NCBI GenBank assembly: GCA_021795215.1
Contig: JAJYPS010000012.1
Span: forward strand, 1 to 39,872
Direction of reading: 5' to 3'
DNA length: 39,872 nt
From: Actinomycetes bacterium
Lineage (GTDB): Bacteria > Actinomycetota > Acidimicrobiia > Acidimicrobiales > JAKAOS01
Position 1 is the first letter of the stretch. Every line of letters starts with the position of its first letter. Below are positions 31,027 to 38,364 of the stretch, piece after piece. The position numbers and the translations under genes were made by a program. The notes beneath the pieces were generated by a model. That model ran no database searches, was not told the origin of the DNA, and was given only the letters and a program-made list of their open reading frames with translations.

Positions 31027-32489
31027 ACACGCTCCAGCGCCTGGCGCAGGCTCAGCCCGTCCGCAGGTACCACCTCGACCGGCACGGGAAGGTCCGCCAC
31101 CGTGCTGCCGTCGAGGAACCGACCTTCGGACAGGCATGCGTCAGGAAGCAGGTACCGGCCCGACGGTGGCTGCTCCAACAGCGCCCGGGCTATGTCGGGC
31201 CCGCACAGCAGCCCCGCCACGCCGATGTTGCCTCCGAAGAAGCGGTTCCTGACTTCGATCACGCGCACCTCCCGGTGAACCACGCTGCCCAGAAGCGGGC
31301 GCAGGACACGTGCACCGTAGCTTCCGGTGATAACACCGACACTTTGGTCGGACGATCCGTTGCCTGACCGCCGCACCCCGTCCGGGTCCGGTTGCCTCCC
31401 GGCCGCAGCTCCCGCCGCCGCATCGACCAGCCGGCCGCCCGACCGGACCCCGACCGCTACGGCGGCACCTCGACCATGGTCTCTCGCAGCACGGTAGCCC
31501 TCTGCCGGCGCTCCGTCCACCCAGGCGAAGAAGCCGGGGCGGACTCCCTTTGCAGCCTCTGCAGCGGCGACCTCTCCGGTGAACGCCTCGCGGAACGCTG
31601 CGGCCATGCCTATCCCGTTCTCGTGTTGGGGGAAGCCATCGTAGTGCTCCGCCTCGGGGAAGGGCCGGCCGGCCAGTAGGTAGTACTCGTCAGAGGCGAA
31701 CACCATCCGCCGTCCGATGGCCGCCTCGAAGTGCCGCTGGAACGCATGCACCAAGTCAACGACCGCCTCGGCTTCTCGCTGCGTGTGGGGACGCATGGCC
31801 GGTTCCCGGGAGAAACGGCTGACTCCCAACGGCACGACGGCAGTGGTGGCGAGACCGCTGAAGCGGTCCAGGATGCCCGTCAACGTCTGAGCGAGGACCT
31901 CCCCGTCGTTGACGCCGGGACAGACGACTATCTGGCCGTGGACCTCGATGTCGGCGTCGAGCAGCGCCGACAGCCACCGGAGGCTCGTCGCACCCCTCCG
32001 GTTGTGCAGTATCTGAGCTCTCACCGCAGGGTCCGTCGCGTGGATGCTGACGAACAGCGGGGACAGTCGTTCGGTGACCACCCGCTCCAGGTCCGCTTCG
32101 GTGAAGCGCGTCAGAGTGGTGAAGTTGCCGTACAGGAACGACAGCCGGTAGTCGTCGTCACGCATGTAGAGGCTGCGACGAAGGCCCTTCGGCAGCTGGT
32201 GGATGAAGCAGAACTCACATCGGTTGTCGCACGTCCTGACCCGGTCGAAAAGTGCGGACGACATCTCGGCACCGAGCGGTTGTCCGGCGGCTTTGACAAC
32301 CGTCGCCTCCTGCTCCACGCCTCCCCTGCGCAGCTCGATCTCCAGCTCCGCTTCGTCCACCAGCAGCTGGTACTGGATCACGTCCCGTGGCACCTGGCCG
32401 TTCACCGACAGCAGCTCGTCACCAGGCTGAAGACCGGCCCGCTCAGCCGGCGACCCGGGGGATACAGCCACCACCCTGGGCGCCGACAT
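31023..32489 (-). CDS. DUF512 radical SAM protein with PDZ-like domain
   Basis: A 489-residue protein. Residues 5-68 form a PDZ-like domain (VVAVSPGSPAERAGLQPGDELLSVNG). The radical SAM-type cluster motif is Cys87-x3-Cys91-x2-Cys94 (CDNRCEFC), followed by FIHQLPKGLRRSLYMRDDDYRLSFLYGNFTTLT, the hallmark of DUF512 proteins. The C-terminal part has VITGSYGARVLRPLL and FFGGNIGVAGLL. The reaction is unknown. The ATG at 32489 starts on the PDZ domain. The frame upstream is an artefact of the G/C repeats. Next to der, as in many genomes. Confidence 0.88.
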   Translation of the reverse strand: MSAPRVVAVSPGSPAERAGLQPGDELLSVNGQVPRDVIQYQLLVDEAELEIELRRGGVEQEATVVKAAGQPLGAEMSSALFDRVRTCDNRCEFCFIHQLPKGLRRSLYMRDDDYRLSFLYGNFTTLTRFTEADLERVVTERLSPLFVSIHATDPAVRAQILHNRRGATSLRWLSALLDADIEVHGQIVVCPGVNDGEVLAQTLTGILDRFSGLATTAVVPLGVSRFSREPAMRPHTQREAEAVVDLVHAFQRHFEAAIGRRMVFASDEYYLLAGRPFPEAEHYDGFPQHENGIGMAAAFREAFTGEVAAAEAAKGVRPGFFAWVDGAPAEGYRAARDHGRGAAVAVGVRSGGRLVDAAAGAAAGRQPDPDGVRRSGNGSSDQSVGVITGSYGARVLRPLLGSVVHREVRVIEVRNRFFGGNIGVAGLLCGPDIARALLEQPPSGRYLLPDACLSEGRFLDGSTVADLPVPVEVVPADGLSLRQALERV

Positions 32490-32829
32490 GAGTTCCAGCT
32501 TACCGAATGGGTGCGTCGAGCCCATGCGAGAGCGCTCGGCACGAGTGATGCCGGGCCCCGGCCCCGCCCGGGGGCGGTCTGATTGGGGGCGCCCCGCCGG
32601 GGGCGGTCTGGCCGGGGGCGGTCTGATTGGCACCCTGGCCGGGCCCCTGCGCACCGGGGGCGATCTGGCTGGCGGCGGCCTGGCCGGGGGCGGTCTGATT
32701 GGCACCACGATGCCGGGCCCCTACGCACCGGGGGCGATCTGGCCGGGGGCGGCCCCACCCAGGCGGCGGGAGCGGGCCCGGCACAGGCGAAACCACGTTT
32801 CGACTGGTCGGCGGTAGCGTGGTGGAGGT
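32490..32829. repeat. Gap: G-run repeat region between divergent genes
   Basis: From 32560 to 32760 the plus strand is packed with GGGGGC runs in words such as GCCGGGGGCGGTCTG. Longer units recur: a 24-base unit at 32611 and 32683, and a GGGCCCCT(G/A)CGCACC-type unit at 32641 and 32715 (steps of 72-74). Closely spaced G-runs could form G-quadruplexes in the plus strand. Open frames here (Arg-Pro-Pro-Pro repeats) are not credible genes. Promoters for DUF512 and ispH must lie at the edges. Confidence 0.75.
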
Positions 32830-33879
32830 ATGAACGTGCAAAGGGTGCTGCTCGCCAGGCCAAGGGGGTTCTGCGCCGGGGTCCAGATGGCGATCAAGGC
32901 GCTGACCTGGATGGTTCGGGTGTTCGAGCCTCCGGTGTACTGCTATCACGAGATCGTGCACAACCAGGTGGTGGTGGACCGGTTCAGGGAGCTGGGCGTG
33001 GTGTTCGTGGACGACATCGCCGAGGTGCCGGACGGAGCGCCGGTGATGCTCTCCGCTCATGGGACGGCACCCGACCTGGTGGAGGAGGCGAAGGCCCGCT
33101 GCGGAGTGGTGGTCAATGCGGTCTGCCCGCTGGTGACGAAAGTCCACCACGAGTTGAAGGTCCGGGCGGGCAAGGGCTACTCGGTCCTGTACGTGGGCCA
33201 CAGGGGACACGACGAGGCGATCGGCACGATGGCGGTCGCGCCCGACGCGGTGCACCTGCTGGAGAACGAGGACGATGTGGACGGTGTGGGAGAGCTGGAA
33301 GGTCCCGTGGCCCTCCTGGCGCAGACCACTTTGAGCCACGACGAGTGGGGCGGCATCGTCGAGCGTGCGAAGCGGAAGTACCCCGATCTCTGGATGCCGG
33401 GACGGAGCGACCTCTGCTTCGCCACCACCAACCGGCAGGCCGCCCTTCGTCAGATCGCCGGCAAGGCCGACGCGGTGGTGGTGATCGGATCGGCGAACTC
33501 GTCCAACACGGTGGCTTTGACGAAGGTGGCGGCCGCGTCGGGAGCGACGAGGGTGATCCGAGTGAACCAGGCTTCGGAGTTGCCGGACGACTTGTGCGGT
33601 GTGGTGGCGGTCACGGCCGGAGCATCCGCCCCCGAGGAGCTCGTTTCCGAAGTGCTGGCGAAGCTGGCGCCGTCTGCAGGCACGACCCTCGTGGAGGTGG
33701 TGGACGAGGACGAGTACTTCCCGCCGCCCAGGGAACTGAGAGAGGTGCTGAGAGCGGTGTCGGCTCTGGCCGGGCTGGCTTTCGGGCTCCCGCCCGAAGG
33801 TGGGGGACCACTCGACGGCGACCGCTCAGTGGAGGCTTCGGAAGTTCTGGCGGAGTTGGCCGGCCAAAATATCCGCTAG
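32830..33879 (+). CDS. ispH: 4-hydroxy-3-methylbut-2-enyl diphosphate reductase
   Basis: A 349-residue IspH (LytB), the last enzyme of the MEP isoprenoid pathway, giving IPP and DMAPP. The three [4Fe-4S] cysteines are present: Cys15 (RGFCAGV), Cys99 (NAVCPLV) and Cys196 (SDLCFATTNRQ). His44 (EIVHN), His77 (SAHG) and the TTNRQ loop also match the active site. IGSANSSNT is the substrate-binding S-x-N-S-x-N stretch. The ATG has GGTGGAGG directly upstream. The last 40 residues extend beyond the core. It stands as a single gene. Confidence 0.96.
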   Translation: MNVQRVLLARPRGFCAGVQMAIKALTWMVRVFEPPVYCYHEIVHNQVVVDRFRELGVVFVDDIAEVPDGAPVMLSAHGTAPDLVEEAKARCGVVVNAVCPLVTKVHHELKVRAGKGYSVLYVGHRGHDEAIGTMAVAPDAVHLLENEDDVDGVGELEGPVALLAQTTLSHDEWGGIVERAKRKYPDLWMPGRSDLCFATTNRQAALRQIAGKADAVVVIGSANSSNTVALTKVAAASGATRVIRVNQASELPDDLCGVVAVTAGASAPEELVSEVLAKLAPSAGTTLVEVVDEDEYFPPPRELREVLRAVSALAGLAFGLPPEGGGPLDGDRSVEASEVLAELAGQNIR

Positions 33880-34140
33880 CTCTCGAAGAAGGGGGTCCTG
33901 CCTGCTCAGGGCACCGGGCAGCGGTACGCGACTTGATTTCCCGAGGGACAACTGTGCGGCGTGCTCGATAAATGCCGTAGGACGCTCCCCCTCGGGCTGG
34001 ACTACATGACCACGTTCTTGTCCACGAAGCCCAGTGCGAAGGCATCTGTCGGCGTCCGGAGGCCGCGAGCGCACCCAGCGCCCGTGACAGACATCGAGGA
34101 CGCGAGAAGCCGATCGGCTATCGGGAAACCCACGCCAAGG
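33880..34140. other. Gap downstream of ispH
   Basis: No supported gene. A minus-strand frame between about 34000 and 34140 ends in TDAFALGFVDKNVVM-stop and could be a fragment, but I cannot assign it. Confidence 0.4.
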
Positions 34141-34167
34141 TGGCGCTCCTGGCGCTAGTCTGGCGCC
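34141..34167 (+). promoter_or_regulatory. Operator/promoter of a decayed vapB
   Basis: TGGCGC occurs three times in 25 bases. TGGCGC-TAGTCTG-GCGCCA (34149-34167) is an inverted repeat, with TAGTCT (34156-34161) as a possible -10. The first codon of the VapB-like frame follows six bases after the -10, fitting a leaderless mRNA with an overlapping RHH operator. Confidence 0.45.
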
Positions 34168-34250
34168 ATACCAAGCGTGCAGGTCAAAGACGTTCCCGCC
34201 GAGACGCATGCCGTCCTCCGGCGAAGAGCGGCAGTTGGCCAACCAGTCAC
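34168..34250 (+). pseudogene. vapB antitoxin remnant
   Basis: The frame reads PSVQVKDVPAETHAVLRRRA, the start of FitA/VapB ribbon-helix-helix antitoxins, then loses similarity after about 25 residues, where the transposon end begins. The expected ATG is ATA (34168-34170). A GTG three codons later is the only alternative start. There is no toxin gene. I read it as a gene cut by the IS element or by an associated deletion. Confidence 0.55.
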
Positions 34251-34273
34251 CGAAACGGGTGGGGGGCAGGAAG

Positions 34274-34293
34274 CCCACGGCTTCAGCCGTGGG
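34274..34293. repeat. IS200/IS605-type left-end hairpin
   Basis: CCCACGGC-TTCA-GCCGTGGG, a perfect 8-bp stem with a four-base loop. An identical copy lies beyond the 3' end of tnpB. Paired subterminal hairpins are the recognition structures of IS200/IS605 elements. The exact left boundary is not determinable from this sequence alone. Confidence 0.8.
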
Positions 34294-34344
34294 AGGCAGT
34301 GCCCCGCTCGGGCCGCAGGCCCGACGTTGTCTCACCCGACCGGC

Positions 34345-35597
34345 ATGCTGGCGTGGATGCCATCCGTACAAGCCCGTTACCGCTACCGGCTTCGGGTGAC
34401 TGCGACCCAGGCGGCCAAGCTGCAGGCGGTCTTCGACACCAATCGGCTCGTATGGAACCAGGCACTCGGTCGTTGGGGGGGTCTGTGGAGACACGAGCAG
34501 CTCCCGCTGTCCTACGCAGTAGCAGACAAGGAGCTGGTGGACTGGCGCAGCCGCTTCGAGTGGTTGGGTGGTCAACCGTCTGTCCCCCAGCAACAGGTGC
34601 TGCGAGACCTGTACAGGTCGATCAGCGCTTTCTTCGACAGGTCCAATCCGGCGGGCCGTCCACGGTTCAAGCGCCGCAGGGACGGATACGCCACTGCGAG
34701 GTGGACCAAGAGGGGCTTCGGTGTCTCCGGATCGGGAGTCGGCACGGCTGGGGATCGGCTGAGTGTTGCGGTCGGCGGAGGCCGGATCTCTCTGGTGGTT
34801 GTGTGGTCGAGGCCACTGCCCACGTCTCCGACGTCGATGACGATCTACCGGGACAGAGCAGGACAGTACTGGGCCAGCTTCGTGGTCGAAGTGGAAGTTC
34901 CGGACATCGCCGAGAATCCCACTTGGCGCTCCACCGGTCTCGACGTCGGCTTGACCACTTTCGCCACCACCGAGGACGAGCGCCACGACATCACGAATCC
35001 CCGACACGGGAGAGCGGCCGCCAAAGCGCTCGCCCGATCCCAGCGCAACATGGCAAGAAAGACCAAGGGCTCCAACCACCGTGCGAAGTGCCGCCACCAA
35101 GTGGCTCGGGCACATGCCAGAGTCGCCAACCAGAGAGCGGACTTCCACCACAAGGCGGCCAGGGCTCTGCTCTGTTCCTACGACCGCATCGGCGTAGAGG
35201 ACCTGGCGGTCAGGAATCTCTCCCGAGGGGCCAAGGGGCGGCGTAAAACTGGCCTCAACCGCTCCATTGCCGATGCTGGCTGGGCACAGTTCCGGATGGT
35301 GCTCTCCTGGCAGGCTCGAAAGGCAGGAAAACAAGTCGTGGTGCTCCCCGCCCGGACACCACCCAGAGGTGCAGTTGTTGCGGGACGAGAGCCAAGCCCC
35401 GCATCGAGTTGTCGGAGAGGGTGTTTAGGTGCCGAAGTTGTGGACTCGTCCTCGGGCGGGATCGCAATGCAGCCAGGAACCTGAACCCCGACCGCTACGG
35501 GACATCGGTGGGCGGGACTGGACCCGCCGATGTCGTGGTCCCGGTGGGCAGTGACGGCGGTAAGACCAAAGTGCCTGCGGGCACCGAGGCAGCCTGA
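34345..35597 (+). pseudogene. tnpB: IS200/IS605-family TnpB, frameshifted in the zinc ribbon
   Basis: A TnpB (OrfB) RNA-guided nuclease reading RYRYRLRVTATQAAKLQAVF at the N-terminus, RuvC-I STGLDVGLTTFATT and RuvC-II YDRIGVEDLAVRNLSRG. Between 35353 and 35364 the frame must shift by one base to continue: the next frame gives QRCSCCGTRAKPRIEL, FRCRSCGLVLGRDRNAARNL, i.e. the four-Cys zinc ribbon and RuvC-III Asp. The unshifted frame ends in unrelated residues at 35484. No TnpA gene is present. It starts at ATG 34345 or 34357. It is probably inactive unless frameshifting is programmed or it is a sequencing error. Confidence 0.85.
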
Positions 35598-35635
35598 GCC
35601 CCAGAATCCCACGGCTTCAGCCGTGGGAGAAGTCA
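35480..35635 (+). ncRNA. Possible omega-RNA (reRNA) of the TnpB element
   Basis: In TnpB systems the guide RNA overlaps the 3' end of tnpB and ends at the right end of the element, with the guide taken from flanking DNA. This segment contains the last codons, the right-end hairpin and a GTCAA end. The guide would start near 35637. Position inferred from family knowledge, not from a covariance model. Confidence 0.35.
35608..35627. repeat. IS200/IS605-type right-end hairpin
   Basis: Same 20 bases as the left-end hairpin, in the same orientation. Eleven bases after the tnpB stop. The minus-strand antiporter gene reads into it and takes its TGA (35619-35617) from it. Confidence 0.8.
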
Positions 35636-37806
35636 ACTCCTGTCGGCGGCAGCACCACGACGACCACGGTCGGACGGGCGTGCGCGAGCACGTGCTCCAC
35701 GGTGTGGCCGAGGAACACATGCCCGTCGACGATGCGGGCAGAGGCACCGAGCAGCACGATGTCGATGTCCTCCGCTTCGGCTGCCCGGACGACCTCCTCG
35801 CCGGGCGTGAGGCCGTGCCTGACCGCACTCGCAGTCCTGGCACCCAGCGTCCCGGCCAGCATCTCCGCGTCCGCGACCACTCCCTTGGCGACGTCAGCGA
35901 CCGTGTGGCCCTCCTTGGCGGAACCTCCCCTCGCGGCGTCGTCCGGCCGAGTGACCACATGGAGCAGCGACACCTCCGTCCCGATCCGTCCGCCGAGGCG
36001 GAAGGCGACCTCCTGTGCGGCACGGGACTCCGGCGCACCCGACACCGGGACGAGAGCCTTGGCGAACGCCGGAGGGAGCGGACCGGTCAGGCCCCTGGCT
36101 CGACGGGCGACGAGCACGGGTATCGGAGAGCGTCCCAGCAGGTCGTCGACGACGGGAGAGAGCAGGTGCCCCGGCTCCGGCCGCTCCGCCGCCCCTACGC
36201 CGATCACGCCGAAGCCGAGCTTGGCCTCCGAGACGATCTCGCCGAGCACGTCGCCCGAGGCGATCGAGCGCATCTCCACACTTCTCGATCCGAGCGCCGC
36301 CTTCACCGCAGCCAGGTGGCCTGTGACGCCGTCGCGGGCGGAGACGGACAGGATGGTGACCGGGAGACCCTCCGGCCATGCCAGGTCCAGGATCTCCGCG
36401 GCGACGATGGAGTTGGCATGGCCGAGACTCGGCAACAGCAACCTCTCGCCTTTGACGACCAGGTTCTCCCGGAGCTGGCCCTCCTGGCGCAGCCGGCGCT
36501 TCTCCTCGTCGCTGCCTTCCCATCCCCTGGTGAGGAGCCGGAGCGGGCCGGGGACCAGCACCGACGTGACGATGGCCATGACGAGGATCACGCTGTAGCC
36601 ACTCACTCCGATGAGCCCGGTGGCTAGCCCCACGCCCGCTATGACGACCTGCAGCGCTCCCCTTCCGTTGAGGCCCATCCCGAGCGCTACGGCCTCCCTC
36701 GGCTTCAGGCCGCCACGCAAGGCACCGGCGAGGGACCCGATCAGCTTCGACCCGACCGCCGTGACGACCAGCACAGCAAGGGCGACGAGCACCGGCGGCC
36801 GCCCCAACAGGGACGCGTTCACCCGGAGACCCGCGTTGGCGAAGTAGAGAGGGGCGAACACCGCCGAGCTCATCGCCTCCAGACGGGCCAGCGTGCCTGC
36901 CTGGCGGAAGCGGGACCGGCCGAGGGCCACCCCGGCGACGAACGTCCCCAGCACTCCCTCTATCCCGAGTGCCTGAGTAGCGGCTGCAGCCAGGAACCCG
37001 AGCACGACACAGGCGGCGAGGGAGGCGGACCCGTCTGACGTGGCACCTTCGGGGTCGCCTTTGCGGATCCGGCGAAGCAGCAGGTCGACCAAGCGCTGCG
37101 CTCCGAGGAGGAACGCCAGGGCCAGGGCGGACAGGCCGGCCAGCGGCTTGAGCACCGAGAGCAGGCTGGGACCGCCCCTGTGGCCGACGAACGAGCTGAG
37201 CACGGCGAGCACGAAGAATCCGACGGCGTCGTTGACGGTCCCGACCGCGATCGTGAGCTGCCCGACGTTCCGCCGGGTGAGTCCCATCTCGGCGACGATC
37301 TTGGCGATCACCGGCAGGGACGAGATGCCCACTGCGAGAGCGACTATCAGATAGCCGGAGCCGCTCGGGCGGCCCCCGTAGAGGGCGGCAGGAAGTCGGG
37401 TGGCGACCGCGTAACCGGCCGCCAGCGGGATCGCCAGGCTGCCGACCGAGGCCCAGACGGCCGGAGTCCCGAGCCGTCCGATGAGGCCCAGGTCGGTCTC
37501 GAACCCAATCGCCAGCAGCAGGAAGCCCAGCGAGATGGTGGCCACTCCCTGGAGCAGGCCGGACTGTACCGCGGAGTGTGCCGGAAGGAACCAGCTCGCT
37601 GCAGACGGGAACAGCCGGCCGAGCACGGACGGGCCGAGCACCAGGCCCGCCGCCAGCTCTCCCACCACGGCCGACTGGCCCACCTTGCGCGCCAGGCTTC
37701 CCAGCATCCGGGCGAACAGCAGCAGGAGGCCGACCTGCGCCCACATGACGGTCAGCTGGTGCCCGGTAAGACCGGTCGACACGGCGCCCACCACCTGGGG
37801 GATCAC
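35617..37806 (-). CDS. Kef-type cation/proton antiporter with two C-terminal UspA domains
   Basis: A 729-residue CPA2-family antiporter. About 12 helices span residues 18-400: GQSAVVGELAAGLVLGPSVLG is the typical first hairpin, and GTVNDAVGFFVLAVLSS carries the ion-site Asp pair region. Two universal-stress-protein domains follow: about 430-560 (NSIVAAEILDLAW, then GVIGVGAAE) and about 570-722 (KALVPVSGAPESRAAQEVAF, then DIVLLGASAR). UspA domains bind ATP or cAMP and may gate transport. The GTG overlaps the RNase HI stop as GTGA. The last residues (VDFSHG) are encoded by the transposon right end, so the native tail is lost, but both Usp domains look whole. Confidence 0.9.
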   Translation of the reverse strand: MIPQVVGAVSTGLTGHQLTVMWAQVGLLLLFARMLGSLARKVGQSAVVGELAAGLVLGPSVLGRLFPSAASWFLPAHSAVQSGLLQGVATISLGFLLLAIGFETDLGLIGRLGTPAVWASVGSLAIPLAAGYAVATRLPAALYGGRPSGSGYLIVALAVGISSLPVIAKIVAEMGLTRRNVGQLTIAVGTVNDAVGFFVLAVLSSFVGHRGGPSLLSVLKPLAGLSALALAFLLGAQRLVDLLLRRIRKGDPEGATSDGSASLAACVVLGFLAAAATQALGIEGVLGTFVAGVALGRSRFRQAGTLARLEAMSSAVFAPLYFANAGLRVNASLLGRPPVLVALAVLVVTAVGSKLIGSLAGALRGGLKPREAVALGMGLNGRGALQVVIAGVGLATGLIGVSGYSVILVMAIVTSVLVPGPLRLLTRGWEGSDEEKRRLRQEGQLRENLVVKGERLLLPSLGHANSIVAAEILDLAWPEGLPVTILSVSARDGVTGHLAAVKAALGSRSVEMRSIASGDVLGEIVSEAKLGFGVIGVGAAERPEPGHLLSPVVDDLLGRSPIPVLVARRARGLTGPLPPAFAKALVPVSGAPESRAAQEVAFRLGGRIGTEVSLLHVVTRPDDAARGGSAKEGHTVADVAKGVVADAEMLAGTLGARTASAVRHGLTPGEEVVRAAEAEDIDIVLLGASARIVDGHVFLGHTVEHVLAHARPTVVVVVLPPTGVDFSHG

Positions 37807-38282
37807 GGGTCCCCCTCGCCGCTGACGGGGAGCTGCGTGGTGGCCGCCTGCACTGCCAGCGAGTCCACCAGGTCGTTCATCGGGTCGCCGGAGTGTCCCT
37901 TGACCCAACGGAAGCGGACGTTCCGGTCGAGGACCATCTCCACGAGCGGCTTCCACAGATCCTGGTTTGCTACCGGCTGGCCCCTGGACCCCTTCCAGCC
38001 CCGCTTGATCCAGCCCTCCCACCAACGGTCGCGGAAGCAGTTGACGACGTAAGTGGAGTCGCTGACCACCTCCAGACTTCCTTCGACGGACCCGATCGCC
38101 TCGACCACGGCTTGCAGCTCCATCCGCTGGTTGGTGGTGCGCGGCGAGGGTCCGGCCGCGAACGGGCCGTGGAGAGTCGCCCAGGCCCAGCCACCAGGGC
38201 CGGGATTGCCCAGACAAGCGCCGTCTGTCCAGACTCGCCGGGAGCTGTCCGGGAGCACCGGAGACGCTCGAGGTTGGTTCAT
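37803..38282 (-). CDS. rnhA: Ribonuclease HI
   Basis: A 159-residue RNase HI, which cuts the RNA strand of RNA-DNA hybrids. The catalytic acids are Asp20 ([15 protein letters not shown]), Glu55 (RMELQAV), Asp75 (SDSTYVVNC) and Asp140 (NDLVDSLA). His130 (WVKGHSG) lies in the flexible loop, and the WEGWIKRGW basic handle is present. The length matches the E. coli enzyme. The start is the ATG at 38282; ATG at 38294 adds four residues. It is coupled to the antiporter gene downstream and divergent from the pyruvate dehydrogenase gene, 82 bases away. Confidence 0.95.
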   Translation of the reverse strand: MNQPRASPVLPDSSRRVWTDGACLGNPGPGGWAWATLHGPFAAGPSPRTTNQRMELQAVVEAIGSVEGSLEVVSDSTYVVNCFRDRWWEGWIKRGWKGSRGQPVANQDLWKPLVEMVLDRNVRFRWVKGHSGDPMNDLVDSLAVQAATTQLPVSGEGDP

Positions 38283-38364
38283 GCCCCCCAGCATGCACGG
38301 CGGCAGACGGTTCCGGAGCATTCCGCACTGTCGCTGGACGGTCGGATGGCGCGAGCATGGGGGT

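Noticed and set aside
32583-33971. A 462-residue plus-strand Gly/Arg-rich frame overlapping ispH
   Set aside because: It comes from the G-run repeats and an off-frame reading of ispH.
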